From Volvox africanus (taxonomy: Eukaryota > Chlorophyta > Chlorophyceae > Chlamydomonadales > Volvocaceae), in NCBI GenBank assembly GCA_030268105.1, contig BSDZ01000003.1, positions 2,480,001-2,544,000 on the forward strand: 64,000 nucleotides of DNA, written 5' to 3'. Within the stretch, counting starts at the first letter, position 1, and the number at the start of each line of letters is the position of its first letter. The translations under genes and the position numbers were made by a program. This document shows, piece after piece, positions 1 to 15,959 of the stretch. The notes beneath the pieces are model-generated. The model saw nothing but the letters and a program-made list of their open reading frames with translations. It had not been told where the DNA came from and ran no database searches.

Positions 1-1811
1 CCACGACTGCATCGACCATCGTTACCCCTGCAGCAGCGATGCAACAGCGGCCTAAATGGACTGGCTCCTCCAGAACCTGTGAGCCCCCAAGGTCGATGAG
101 ACGCTGCTGTTCACTCCTTGAAACGGCAGCCAGTCCAGACAGTATGCCTTGGCCGGCAGCCATAGCTGCAGTCACCCTTGCACCTCCATCCAAAGTGGCA
201 TCTAGCGGTGGCGTATCACCTATTGTAGCAGATTCCCTTGGTTCTCGAACCTCAGCAGGGTCCGGAACTCCAAGCATTGTCGCAGCAGGCCCGGGCAATC
301 GACCTACGCCAGCAGCTGGTCCCCCACTGGGAGCTGCTGCCCCCCTGGGTATTGCTGTCGCCCTGGTTGGCCTCGGGTAGGGTCTGGTGTGCTTTCGCAG
401 CCACCAGGCGATGGCGCCCTTGAGGTTGCGATCCGGACGCAAGTCCGAGGTGGTCAGAAGGCCGCCTGGAAGAAGGTGTAAGTCCGCAAGGGAAGATGAC
501 GGTCAAGATGACGGTGCAAGGTGCGAACAGCTTTGGAGCAGTTTTATGGCCAGCTGGTTTTGAGGAATTGGGCATCGAATAATCATCACCATTCCACAAT
601 TAACCATGCCGCATGGACCTAGTTCAACCAAGTCATCATCAGGGCGGTACACATGGTACGCATTTAACAACTAATTTGCAACTGATAACCAGGATTCCGA
701 ACTGCTGATCACATGACCCAAAAAACATTTCGTTAGTATGCCCCAAGTTCCACTTGATTCAGCATTCCGTGTCCCGCTACTAGGCATCAAACTTACGCCG
801 CTAGCGCAGCCAGGCCAGTCCTTCAGCACGAACCCGGGTATAAGCTAGCCATGCACATTCCTGCCCGATGCAGGCGATGATTCTCTTTAATTAATCCAAT
901 TTAACGTTATTCATCCATAATCACATGACATGGATCCGCGCGCAACTGGAGGCTACCGATGTAGTTGCTGTACAGGCAGCCGAGGCGTCTACCTGACCCA
1001 GTCACACTCACACCGGCCATCTGGAACAGTTTTGTTTGTTATGCTATGAATTGAAGTCAGTAGTACTCTGAACATGTACTTCAATACCTGTCTTGGGATT
1101 GGTGTTGTGCTTTGCCAGGTGGTCCTCAATAGCACTCCGGTCCCAGGAAACGTCACCGACATTCCTGATATCAATGACTGGGTCATGCATAATACGCCAG
1201 CTGAGCGGACAGAAGAAGGTTACGGGGATCTCCTGGGCCAAGAAGTCTAATGCTACCTGCTGCGTGGAGGACTGGTCCGACAGGTGGATGGCCACACCGT
1301 GGCGAGGGCCCAACCCGTTAGCATACTCCTCCCCGCGAATCCGTTTGTGTGGTCGATGCTCGATCTGCTGCAAAATTCCATCCTCTTTCAAGAAGTCCGC
1401 GATGGTTGACTGCAGCTTGGCCAGCGGAAGATGGTTGACAGTGGGCGGGAGACCTGTCCAGGGCCAAAAGTTGCAGTTTAATCCAGCCATGTATCTCGCG
1501 TTGCACTGTTATCCAATCATTTTTTTAATTGGGCATACATATTCGATCCCAACACCTGTCCAAACTATGGAAATGCCCCATAGTGCCTTTCGAAAACCCT
1601 CATTAACTAATATCCAATGGCTACTCAATAGAATTCTTAAGACGAAATTCCCCGTACCTGAAAAAGGCCGAAAGCCGTAACGGCGCTGGAACTCCTCGAC
1701 AGCAATTCGCTCGGTTGCGCGGCCTTCAGGATCATCAGGATCCGCAACAGGATCGGACATGATCACAAAGCTGAGGGGACATACAAACATTGTGGGGACC
1801 TTCTGGTCCAT
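1..1811 (-). CDS. Tandem U-box domain protein (putative E3 ubiquitin ligase), 3' part off window
   Basis: Three exons fit in phase: 1658-1811 (ATG at 1811, ends phase 1), 1088-1453 (phase 1 to phase 1) and 1-465 (phase 1, runs off the window). Exon 1 starts MDQKVPTMFVCPLS and holds most of U-box 1 (FVCPLSFVIMSDPV, then RIAVEEF); exon 2 completes it (GLPPTVNHLPLAKLQSTI). Exon 2 also opens U-box 2 (VTFFCPLSWRIMHDPV, RSAIEDHL, NPKTG), which exon 3 closes (LRPDRNLKGAIAWWLRKH). A Pro/Ala/Gly-rich open frame follows to base 1. U-box proteins are RING-like E3 ligases that bind E2 enzymes without zinc; the CP-L/DPV core is visible in both copies. Two U-boxes in one chain is uncommon. Substrate recognition would lie in the missing C-terminus. 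The phase agreement at both junctions makes the model strong; the function is by family only. Confidence 0.85.
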
Positions 1812-4312
1812 GTTCTTTCGCAACCCCAAGAACAACATTACTCATAACGCCCGAGAAATTTGATGGATTGTTAATGAACCTTTTTTCAACTTCTTGCATG
1901 CTCCTTGGGAACCTTGAGGTTAGTACATCCCCGCTCCAACAATCCCACGTGTACGGCAAGTTTCGTGTGCATCATCAACCTCTAAAGATTACTTCGGGGT
2001 CTGAACAGGCTCTAATAAGTTATATGAGCTGAGAAAACCGGGGCGGGGCTGCGGTTGCTTCGAGGTTGTTCTCAAGGTTCCAGCCTATGGTGATAATACA
2101 ACGGTCCTCTTTGCAGGTGCTAGCTGGTGTTAAAGGTGCACCTAGCAACTTTATCTTCAGAGAGTTCCAGCAGTACCGTTTCAAGTATTTTTGGGTGGCA
2201 TTATATTTTCGTTCCTGTGATAGATTTGTTATGCAGGTGGTTCCATCTACTACCGGGGTTTCAGAGGGGAATTGAGGTTAGCCCTCCTCGTGAATTATCA
2301 GGGTGACACCTGGGGTGCTAAGATGAGAGCTGACGCCTGGGCAGCCTACAGATTAGACACGGCCAGCGTTGTGGAGGAGTTGAGAAGCAGGTTGAAGTGG
2401 ATTGAGTAAGTCATTGGATCACTGTGAGCCCTGCCTCGGGACGGTCATCAAGCAGGCATTGTGTCGGTCGGTCATCAAGCAGGCTTTCAAATCTGTAGAT
2501 ACCATCATTGGACGGGACAATCGGGACACATGAAGGAATATATTCCTCACACATCACACCAGTAATAGGAGGGTGCAGGCTGTTCGGCATGGCCATATGT
2601 GTGAGAGTGGTGCGATACGGCGTGCCATAGTGTAGGGGTATTATGCATATATGAAACGCTCAGCTTATGAAAGCATAGGACAAGAGATGAGACAAGCTGG
2701 AGACGATCTGGAAGGGAACGCGGCTGCGGTCATGAGCTTGGGTAATCAGCTAAATATTTGCCAAGCAGGGCCTAGGCGGTTCAAAATTCCCGGCGTGTGA
2801 GACGGACTCGAAAACGTCTCGTAATACCGCTTTGTCTCTTGCGCGTAAACTGTTTTCTTTTACATTGTTGGTCTACATTGTTGGTTAATGGTCTAGAGAG
2901 CTTTTCGTTCCCCTGGCCTCCTGGCCTTACGAGTTCACAGACACTTGTACTCATCCTCATCATAACTCCGGCTTCAAGGTGCTGATTGCTCTTCTAAAAC
3001 GGGATTCGTAGCGATCATTTCTCAATTGTGAATCAGTATGCCCCTACGACAGACTACTAGTTAGTAAGCTACCCGCCCACTGGACTAGGCGCCGGTCGGC
3101 ATGTCCTTAAGACCGCATCCCAAGCGGGAGCGCACCAACTCACACCCTCCATTGAGCCCGAATGACCCCGGGGTCAGGGGAGCACTACTAAGGTCCACTG
3201 CACCATTCCCTTCGTACTCTTCACTTCCTTTCGCCGATATTAACTCTCTCCATTGGTTGGAAATGGTGGACTGGGTCGAAAAGCTCATACACATCATCTC
3301 CAGAACGTCACATAGATGAAATCCGCCATGTGTGTTGGAAGGCTCACGCAGGGTGGTATCTAGAGAGAGCTATTACCTTGCACTCGATCGGATCTTCGTG
3401 CGTTCCATCCACGTCACGTACAACGGCCCAATTTCGATCAAATCGCCGTGCTTGCAACAATCAAGACGCGTCGCAATGCCGCCATTGAGGATCCTTGTTC
3501 ATTTATCACACTAGCATATGCACGACATAAGTAAAAGATGACCGCCACTGGTGCGACATGAAGAGCGCTGCGGCGCCATTACCGAGGGGCTCTAGAAGAA
3601 AGACCTGCCCCCAAGAAAGACCCGAAGAAAGCATTCCCTCCTTCGTCTCCCCCCCCATCACCACGAGCATGATAATACCGCAGATAGAAGGAGTGCTAGT
3701 GAAAGAATCCAGCGCCTGTTGTGCAGGAACCACGGCCGCGGCAGCATCCTGGCATTGGAGCCTGCACTGCACAGACAAGGGGGTCGCTACGAGAACGGGG
3801 TCGCTAACCCTTGAACTGACCCTCGTCTATAACGCCTTAGCTCTATAACTCTTGAGCCCGTGGATTCCTGTGCCCGGGTCCATCCCTTTTCAGATCACCC
3901 TAGCCAGTGTTCCGCTTCTCCTAAGAAGCCACCTTTCCGTGTGGCCCGTGTGGTTTGCAAAAAAAGGCTTCCAGCTAGAGCTTACTGCCGGGGACAAGCG
4001 TACCAAATGTCTGCTTTCAACCACGGCAAGTGGCAGCAAACGCTCGCAAGCTCCTATGAACGCTCACTCCCTCTATTCACGCTGGTGCTGCTCGCATCAA
4101 AACCACCTGCTGTAAGCCAGCCTCTTGAAAGCCTTGCGCACAGGCCCACCCGCTGACAGAAGAAGCAACAACCCGATAACAGCCAAAACAGAACGGAATC
4201 CATTGGTCGGAAGAACACTGCAACCCAAAGCAACCACCCCCCATTAAGTTCTCCAGGCCCCGAAATGCTTCCTGGCACCCCCACAACTCGTCCATTTAGA
4301 TCCCACTTTCAT
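1812..4312. other. Intergenic: upstream of U-box gene, downstream of AAA+ gene
   Basis: No supported gene is seen here. The U-box gene reads leftward from 1811 and the AAA+ gene ends at 4313 on the same strand, so this holds the promoter and 5' leader of the first and the 3' UTR of the second. A short direct repeat (ggtcatcaagcaggc) occurs twice at about 2442-2485. No minus-strand TGTAA was seen within 1 kb of the AAA+ stop; the nearest complement (TTACA) is at 2860-2864. Confidence 0.5.
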
Positions 4313-7055
4313 TTATGGCTTCCTTGAAACTCCCGCAAGCGGTGTGGTCCCCATGGGCTTCAAGTCCCCGATATCGCTGTTGCGGATGAAGTCAGCCCAC
4401 TGCCGTGGCATCAGGTTGGCCAACGTAACGGGGTCAGAGCCGAACTTGAGCGCCACCTCCAGGGTCAGCACGTCGTACAGCACCTATGGCCAGGGAACCG
4501 GAGGACAAGAGCTACGCCCTAAAACACACAAGCAATTATCCATGGCACATAGGAGCCAAGTTCCCTCTCACATCAGGCTAAGCCTAGCCCCGCCTGACGC
4601 ATCTACCCGGGCCTGCCCTTCCTGCCCACCCTTCCGTTCACCTGCTCCACCGCCGCCCGGGTCTTCACCAGCTTGGGCTCTAGTGCGGTAGCAACTGCTG
4701 CGCTCTCCTCACTACCTAGCCATAGGTTGTCTAACACCACTGGAAAGCCATCTGCGAACAAATCGGGGGGAGGGGGAGGGTAGGGACATTAGAGACCATT
4801 TGAGGAAGGCCGTTAAGGGTGGGGCCTCAGGGGAAGGATTAGCAGGGCGGAAAGGTTAATTATTCTGGGTGTTGCTGCGATTGCTGAAGTGCAGAAGTCT
4901 GTCCCTAGATGTGCACTAGCGGTCAACAAGGTATGTGCATGCGTTCCTGGACAGGATCGGAGGACCTTTAGAGCCGTCAGTGTAAATGCGGCGCCAAAGC
5001 CTTGGTGCATAAGGCTGATAAACAAGCGGACTTCCTCAGGTATCTTTACTTTAGTCGCTTCTTGGGCCCTTTCCCGTACTCTGGGACCCACCCAAACAGC
5101 CGGCCCCCTCCCGCTCACCGCTGAGATTTCCTGCCACTTGGTGGTACTTGTCTGACAGCAGCTGAACCAGCGCACTGACCTCCGCCTGAGACGAAGGCGC
5201 AATAGGAACAAAACGGTGCAGGCTTGCGTTAAGGGTTGGATGGGGCAACGCTGGGGGAAATGGAGCCCAGCCTAGTAAGGGAAAACACATCACGTTCCCG
5301 CAATATGAGCGCCGAGGCCGACGGCCCTTCCTTCGGCCGACCGAGGCCTCCCCGACAAATACTCAGTGCAGGCCGATAACGTTACGGCCCCATAACATAC
5401 GAGCCCTCTTGCCTCCTTCCTCCCAGTGACCAATGTGGTGGATCCAGCTTTATGGATGCAGCTGTAACTCGCTACCTTGATGTCCGCCAGCTTATCCGCA
5501 TTGCCCAGGCAGCGACAGGCTCGGCTGAACAACCCGCCCAGCAGATACTGAACCTACATGAGGAAGGTAGCATAGCATCGCACACATATACGATGTAAAT
5601 CTGTTGACGTCGTTAGTTGATGTCAAAAGCATTTTGGAGCCAGTGGTGATCGGTTCCCCAACCAGGAAGAGGCAGAAGAGACAGAAGAGGATTTAGGGCT
5701 AGAAAATCTATCCGGGAGGATAACGGGTTAATGTGTCGACCAATGCCCAATAGAATTTGCTTGCGGAGCAACACGACGGTTGGCGAGAGTGCGAACGCAA
5801 AGAGAACGCCAAATCCCGCTGAGTCCCAGAATGCGTACACCAGGGTCCTTGAATCGGTACCACATACTGCGTCTGCAGTCTACTCAACCCCATACACAGC
5901 GTACCATCACAACATACGCCCGCGCCCCCGTCCCGCTTCAACAAATAATCATCACAAACCTCTCCCCATGCATTCTCTTGCCACAGTCACCAAGAAACCG
6001 TTTAACATGTACATATGCTTCCACGTCAATGCAGAGGTCTTACGCCGCAGCCTTCACCGGCTCGCAACCGGCTCCTGTATTCTCCGCACCTGCTTGAGGC
6101 CGTCATCAATGGACAGCTGGCTAATGACCCAGTCGTGGATGCGGTCCGACTGCTCCGGGCGCTGCCAGAGCACGTGCTGAAGTAGCAGACAATCGTACTC
6201 GGTGACTGTATCCCGGCCGTTGCAGTACGCCGCCACCTACGTAAAAGAGGCAGAACGAGTGCGTAGAAGTGCGGGCAGACGTCGTGAGAACATCCGCTTC
6301 CCTAAGTGGAATACACCAGCGTATGGACGCCAGCTGTGCAGTAAGCCCAGCAGCCGGCGACGGCGGCTGCCCAAAGGAAAGATCATCATCACCTCCGTGT
6401 GTCCAGTGGAATATAAGACATATATGAATCACATCCAAGAAACGGCCTTCGTCGTAAGTCGATCCCTCCAGTTACGTGGATAAGTAAAAGGATTGTTGCG
6501 GTGTCACCGCTGAGCGAGTGAGTGAGAAGCAACCTCAGTATTATGGTCATGTGAGCTCTAAAGCCTCCAAGGAAAACTTCCTCCGAGGCAAACAGGCCTT
6601 GCATGCAGGCTCTTCTTGGTTCAAGTGGGGGTATATCGCACTGCCCTTGTCATATTTTCCTGTCTCCCGGCTGCATCAGCCGTTTGGCCGGCATCTATTG
6701 ATTGACCCATCGCTCCTGCTGATGTACTTTCATCCACGAGCGAGGAGGAAAAACCCTTCACACGCACCCCACATCCACACACCCGCTTTCACATACTTGC
6801 AGAAGCTGTATGGACTTGACCAGGCGGCGATCCGACACGTACACAGGCGGCTCGAATCGCTCCTGGATCAGAAAATAGGCACATGGCGTGAGGAAACAGG
6901 TCAGCTTCGAGTGGCGAAACGTCTGTCACTCCGGGCACAAACCCAGGCAGAGCTGAAGACGTTTAGTTGCTCCGCGAAGACCGCAAAAGGCGACAACCAA
7001 TATCATTTTCGTCATTTTACGCCTGGCAGACGTGTGTAACATAAAATGCAAAATA

Positions 7056-7105
<50 letters not shown>

Positions 7106-10100
7106 GGATAGATACATAGATATAGATAAGAGACAAATCCAACGCCATCAGGAACATTTGGTGCCGCCTATTTAGCGCCTAACTAGCTATCCTGGACGTA
7201 TACATGCGTACAAGAAATGTCCACAGAAGCGTGGGCTGGCTGGAATCGGGCTGATGGATGTGGCACCATACCTGCACATGATCCTGATCTGCTTGCTTAG
7301 ATTTATACGGCAATAGACATACAAAGGTGCAAAACCGCTGACCAAAATCCCTGACCAAAGGATCAAAATTCAGAGGCAGAAAGAATTGTGTACACAGCAC
7401 ATGAAATGTGCTCATTGTGCACACACAGACTGAGAGGTGCTTCTCCCCCAGCAGTGGGGATCCCACCGCATATTGGAATCAACCTGATTGACGCATCGCA
7501 CCGGCCGTCCCGCCGGTTCCTGTCCCTCGGCCGCCATCACCAGCCACCACCAGAGAAGCAATGCCCACCTATCCGTAACAAACCTACCTGCAAGTGAATC
7601 CGCAGGTCGGTGACCATCTGGATCACGCTCTGCGGCACCCGCACGGACGACAGCGCAGCCGCCTTGCACCGCACAATGTCCTGCCGCGTCAGACGTAGGG
7701 ATGGGTCCACACCCGTGGAACCGTACACACTGCCGCTGCCTCCACCAGCCGCGCGGCTGGCGGCCGCTGCCACAGCTTCCGACCCCGAGTAGTACGTCAA
7801 CATCTGCGCAACGCCTGCTGGTGACACCTGCCGTACTTGCCGACGTACGAGGAAGCGGTCGTATAGTGCATCGAGCTCCTCGCTCTCGGGGAGCTCATTT
7901 GAAGCCCCCACCTTCAGGCAGGATAGGACAGGGCAGGTCGGGCCGTAAGTATGGCATCAACTTGGCCTACATAAACCCTATCGATCTGAAGGAATGAACC
8001 AAGATACTTTCGCTTATCAGAGGAGACGAGGTTACGAGGATGGAGAGCAGGGTACGGGCAGCTACAGGACGCGACCGGAAGCACTGGACATCAACAGGGC
8101 GGCGATCCCTTCCCGATCTCCACCCGATCAAGCTCAGTAATGGATGAGAGCGGCTCTAGCATAAGCGCTTGCTGTTTTCATGGCAAGTCCCGGCCGCCTC
8201 CGCCCCCGCTACAGAGCCGACTCAGATTCCCTTCTTTCATTACCTTCACCCTGCCCCTTTTGCGGTTCTTTGGACAGGAAACCTCCTTCCGCAGCCTTCC
8301 CCCATACCCCCTACGGCCCCTTGCCACCACGGCCGCCCAGCACCCGCCCGCTGGCTGCACGGCTCACCATGCTAATGAGCGGCACGGTCGTGCGCTTGTT
8401 TCCGTTGTCGAAGAGGCGCTCGTTAATCAGGGTGAGCAACGTGTTGAGGATAGCAGAGTTGGCCTGGGTTCGGAGGAAGGTCGTGAAATGGGGTTTGCAG
8501 GTCAGTGCCGGCGTCCGCTTTTAGCTTTCTAGGCGGAAACTGTTCAGCATGGATGACAGGAATAGGCCGCTGTAATAGGCCGCTGTAATTGGACGATGGG
8601 GCTGCGGATCCGGGGCGTGCGGGCACCTGGGCTCCCGAGCACCTCCCAACTCCTGTACTTTGATAATCCTACCTTTCGCACCTCCATCCACACCACCTAC
8701 AAAGTGCCCGGCTCCCGTATATAGACCTATAATGTGAAAAGAGCCGTTGAAAAATCCAACTGCTAATGCGTCCTGCTATACCTAGCGTTCCTGGTAACCT
8801 TGCGGCCCGCCTACGGGAGGAGACGCTGAAGCAATCAAGTGGAGCCAGATGCCGATTACCCTACCTTACCTGCACGCGCCCCCAACCTCACTGGTGCCAC
8901 TTTTGCAGCCATTTTGGTCACGGGTAGTGTGGGTGTTTCATGGTAGCCATAAGATCATCCGCATAATCTTCAAAAAAGCTTGACCTGACATATACCCCAG
9001 AACCATCTTGTGGTAAAATGTATAACGATTTTGGGGGAGTAAGCGAGACTTCAGCTCCATAGCCGGGAGCAATAAAGTCCGCCCGACAAAATCCCACTTT
9101 CCGGAGAGCTGTCCTAGCCTTATCTGCGCTTATGTTCAACCCCCCAGCGGTTGAATTACCTTGAAAATCTCATCAATAAATGCAACCTCTGCAGTGGGCA
9201 GGTAACCGTCTACCTGAAAGAGGTGCGACCAGGATTGGGAAGTGGGAGTGAAGTTAAATGTTGAGGTGTGGATGGGGAAGCTTCTCGGGGTTCGAAGCGG
9301 TGTTGGTATCCGTGTGTTGGCAGTGGCTTTAACATGGACTCCGCTGAACGCTCATACACAGGCAACTAATAGGCATGAGGTTGCGCCAGTCAGTGCCATT
9401 TGATGTGCATTGCGTTCACTAAACACAACAAACCAACTTACATCCCAGAAATGAGGAATGCCGCCGCACCGTCCCCATTTCCCTTTCCCCCTGGGAAAGG
9501 CGCGATTTCCGAGTTCATAGCGGGGGAACCCGGGTAAAGGTCCTGCCACCATCACTGTCCGCGGATGCCCCCATCATACACACAACGCATGTGCCTCTCG
9601 GCAGGTCCCCGTCACAGCTTGATCTCCCACCCATTGGATGTATACGTATACCACCATCACCAATCCACCTGGCGAATGTACTCGTCATTTTCCAATGCGC
9701 GCATAGATAACGGCCCAAACAACTCCTGCTCGGCAAGAGTCAACAAGGAGAGATGACGTTATCACGCAGACGACGTGGTGAAATGGAGGAAACACGGAAC
9801 TATCATGGGCACAACCAAAGCGCAGGGAGCTGACGATGCTGAGTTGGCGGATGTGGTGCTCACGCCCCAGTGCCCCAGTGAGCTGCTTCTCGCCGCCACT
9901 GTGTGCGGCTAGTCCTTGCGCTACTATCATCCCTGACACTGCTACAACCCACGCCTATGTAGCCACAACCTTGCCGTCAAGACAAGTGTTGGTAGCTATT
10001 CCCCTCACGATGTCCCATCCGCGCACCTCCGGCACCGAGAAACGCGTCAGCAGGCGCTCAAAATAAGTCCCATCCACGAGTGAGTTGAGGCGGCGGCCAA

Positions 10101-10595
10101 CCTCCGACTTTGCCGTACCAGGCGGCCCGATCAACAGGATATGCTCCCCCGCCAACGCTGCCAGCAGCAACAGGCGGACCTGGAAACGGAAGATGGCGAG
10201 CCAACTGCGTGACCCGTGGGGCTCAGTTGAACAAAGTGAACAGCTCTGGTGGTGGTGGGCTCAGGCTATTTGGCGCCCCGAGGATGGTGGGTGCAAAGAT
10301 TGGTCGTTGCACGCGGGCGCCGACATTTCTGCCCTTGGGTTCCCTCGCTAACTCGGCCAGCCTAGCCCACTTTTGGCATGCAAGTACATTGTCCACCCAC
10401 CTCGGCGTCTCTCTCCACCAGCCCCTCCTGCATGACGTTGATCGCGTTCTTCAGCTTGGCCTTGAGCCGCTCCGCCTGAATTGCTAGAGCCGGGTCGCGC
10501 TGCAGCGACAAGAAGCCCGCGCCGGACGCCGCCTGGCTCAGCTTCGCCTTGACAGCACCCATGGCATTTTCCACCTCCACGCGGATCGACGTGAT
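4313..10595 (-). CDS. RavA/MoxR-family AAA+ ATPase (5' exon not resolved)
   Basis: Exons in transcript order: 10401-10595, 10027-10179, 9669-9725, 9160-9213, 8368-8463, 7588-7911, 6797-6862, 6090-6236, 5476-5553, about 5119-5215, 4642-4751, and 4313-4483 with a TAA stop. The protein shows a RavA-like helical start (AINVMQEGLVERDAE), Walker A (LLIGPPGTAKSEVGRRL), the ELFGPLS loop, Walker B (AEVAFIDEIFK), sensor 1 (VGASNELPE), an arginine-finger-like YDRFLVR and the PPVYVSDRRLVK segment, then a C-terminal region. About 520 residues are visible, close to bacterial RavA (about 500). RavA/MoxR ATPases are hexameric chaperone-like remodellers, often acting with VWA-domain partners; none is seen nearby. 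The first nine exons are all multiples of three, phase 0. Unresolved are the 5' border of the exon ending at 5119 and the first exon; a weak candidate ends in MALPVR near 10694-10712. An organellar transit peptide cannot be judged. Confidence 0.92.
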
Positions 10596-13500
10596 CTGAT
10601 GGGGCGGGGACAGGTCACCGGGTGAGCGGTCTGGCTCGGGAATAGAACTGTGCGTCAGCCGGCATGCCGGCTCCTATTCTCATCACCAGCAGTTACGCGG
10701 ACGGGCAGGGCCATTTCGTAAAATCTGAAGGTAGGGGCTGACGGAAGGGCATAATCCACAATAATTATAATAGAATCATACGAACAAGTGTTTCAACATC
10801 TTGCTGGGAAGTATGGGATGATACGGCCGAGAGCAAAGCAGTGGCGGCATCAAGGGCTGCGTGGGGGCTGAAGCAGAAGAAATGCGGTCAGTTCAGAATA
10901 ATTGGCAATAGCAGGCCGTAATCAGGTGGTCGGCATCCTGCTGCTTTACGGAGCGCCGAATCCCATGGGCACCTGCGCGTACCCGCCATTTCCCGACAGA
11001 CTATGGATCAGTATGGGCCGTACTCCCCGATAGGCAGTAACCTGCCCAAAACGAGACATCTGAGGGGCGCGCTTTTCGTTGCGTGCGGAAAGGTCGCCCT
11101 AGTTGCCGGTGAACGGACGGTGGTGGGCTGGTGAACGACGGCCTTTTTAATGACAGCCTTGTACGGGGAAATGCAGTTTGCAAGCAGTGCCATGTAACAG
11201 GTGCGCCAGCACCCATCCCGTCCCCAGATTGAACAGGAGCCAGCTTGGATTAGCATGGGAGGCTTGCCGTACAAGACCGCAGGAGAGAGGGGTGGCATAG
11301 GGAGGGCAGGTAACTGCACAGGGCTCAAGAACCCGTGAGAGTTACGCCACTCAAGGTTGTGCTTTACTAGTTACGCAGTGGCGATGTAACGTCGTGAGGT
11401 GGTAAGACAAACGCCGACAAAGTGAGTCCGCCGAGAAATACCTACATCAGCATTAGTTTTGCGTTCCCTCTCCATGAAATCGCCATATGCGCCTGCAAAT
11501 CGGCGAACCAGTGGCGGGAAGTGAGTCCATCAGCAGACTGTAACTATCAAAGAAAACGTCTGGGTATAATTTGGTTACTACGGAACTGTCCATGAGACTA
11601 AGATGATCAGCAACATATTTGAGCGTACCCGCGACATAAACAACCCTGGACGGCCGGGCTTTGCTGATCCGCGCTGGAGTCACACGTTGAAGTGATGATT
11701 GATATGGCGGAAAGACGACATTTGCTATTAGTTTCGCTGCTTGTCTTCCCCGAGGAAGGGTGGTTGCTGATGAGTGTGCTGTCAGAAGCATTTATCCTTC
11801 TGTTGAATATATACTTCCGTCAAGCAGTAACCGTCCGTATCGCAGTGAGAAACAATTGTTAAGAATAACTTCAGGCCTAGAATTAGCGTGGACAGGCTTT
11901 AGGGATAAGCCCGTGACGTATTATCAAATCCTTTCACAAAAATAGCACGGCACTGATTTTGTGTAATCTTAAATTTTGATGATTTGCTTTTTAATTGCAC
12001 CACCGTATTCGGTTTATGGGATGACCCGTGGGTACCACGTACCAATCCTACCCTGCCCTACCGTATGCAGGGAAAACCCTTTTCCACCATATATGCGCGG
12101 ACATGTGAACGTTGTTGTGTTCCGTGAGGTATCATCAAATGTTGAGCTTCTTGCGTGTGTGCTCTTCATCAGTAAATGCCTGGGTGAATGCCTGCGAGCG
12201 CACCTGTCATGCCTCTTGAAATGATGTCTATGTCTGGACGCTGCACAAACCCGACACTTTGCGGCATCTCATGAGTGGACATATTTCGTTGTAGATGAAT
12301 AGGTGTGGCCAAGCCGTAATGGGCTCCGCACGACGTGGTCGTGATTTCGTGGGGGCTTTGAGAAGCGCACCCCTCAAATGTCTCACAAATGATAGGTGGA
12401 CAACTTCAAGCAGCGCCTGATGAGATGCAGCTGTCCGGTTCCAGATGATAGAAGGACCCTTTCAACATGGTTTTACCACGGGCAGGTGTATGAGCACTTC
12501 CAGGTGGAACGCGCACATGGAAATAGCCGCACACGACCGCACCAGACCCAACGTAACCACCAGTTCGGCCACAGCTAACGAGCTTTGCAGGGGAGAGCAG
12601 CTGGATGGCAAAGGTGTGCTACCAAAGTTGATTAATACATATGCACGTGGCGGACTGAATCCGAGGCCATGACAAGGACATTATCTACTTGTTCCGTGCT
12701 TCCCCCTATGGGGCTTAGTAAGGTTTGCTGATTCCCGGCTGCATGAGTGGCATATGCTGCCGTAGCTACGCAACATTTGCATCTGATATTAATCGAAAAT
12801 ATTCAGCAGCCAGGGTTGCGTGTGAGTCTATGTTTAAAAGAGCAATAATTCCTAATATGGCAGAGCGATATCCTGAATTGGGGACACGGAGTCCACCTTG
12901 CATTATTCGCAGAACACGTACCCCAGTATGGCGCTACCACCCTCCATAACACACCAAACATGTACTACGGGTACTACGGGTTGTGAAGGCTCCTCATGCA
13001 GGGCCGCCACCGAAAGGAATCCTTCCACCCAAAAGACTCGTACCCTCCTATTCCAAATAATGGTATAGCGGGCATCCCTCCTTGTTCACCCAGTGCAAAA
13101 TCGCAGGACCGTACCGCTCACACAGGCGCTCTTAATCATTTTAGGCCAGCGCTGGCAGGGCAGTGTATTACAAAGTGGACAGAAACGAAACAGAGATGAA
13201 GATGTGCATGCGTGTCTTGTCCTATGCTGACTGTCTGTGGCTCTTGGGTGCCCATAGTAAGTCCATCTACGTATGCGGCAACGGAGGTACCGGCCTTTGG
13301 CCAAGGTCTATATACTTGAGAATATCATGATGGACAGCTGACTAATTATGGAATGGCATGACAAAAAAGCTTGGAAAATCCTGAGGCCAACGCAGACCAA
13401 CGGAGCTCCTCTTCTCCAAACACTTCTCCTGTGCACTCGTACTTGCTTTGTTATGAAAACTCTGTTTCCCACCGTTGCCACAACTGAAGCAGATGACATT

Positions 13501-13968
13501 GGAACGGGAACTAAGCTGTTGTTAGATTCTATGCGGGTACGTGACTATTTGATAGCTATGTCATTGTCTTGAAGGGTATGATTAACACAAGTGAGCAGCG
13601 ATGATATTTCCGTAGCGCATGTTCGCGGCTTTCTGAATCCCGCGCAATTGCGTTCAAATACGGCAAGTCCATCCCTTTTTAGCCTAACCTTACACTGTTC
13701 TCCACACATAAGTCTGAGCTTGTCCTCAACCAGATATCTAGAACTTTGCCCCAACCCTCCCTCCTCTGCATACCTTACCAAAAGGTAGGCCTGATGAGTT
13801 CAGGATGCAGTTAGCGAACATGACTGCTGCAATTTATGCTGCGGCAATGCAGATAGCCTAACCATTCATTAGAGTGCGATGGCGCTTTTTGGAGCTCGGT
13901 GTATCTCCTAGATCGCCAACAATGCACCCTGCGCCGCTTTATCGTCTAACTTGTGCAGGCTAGCAATA
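10596..13968. other. Intergenic between divergent AAA+ ATPase and actin genes
   Basis: This 3.4-kb stretch separates two head-to-head genes and must contain both promoters and the missing 5' exon(s) of the AAA+ gene. On the minus strand at about 10694-10712 a short frame (MALPVR, then donor GTAACT) is in phase with the exon at 10595 but is too short to trust. No other coding signal, repeat or RNA gene was recognised. Confidence 0.45.

Positions 13969-15959
<1,991 letters not shown>

Noticed and set aside
7056..7112. Ile-Tyr-Leu-Ser repeat frame on the minus strand
   Set aside because: It is the (GATA)n microsatellite in an AAA+ gene intron.
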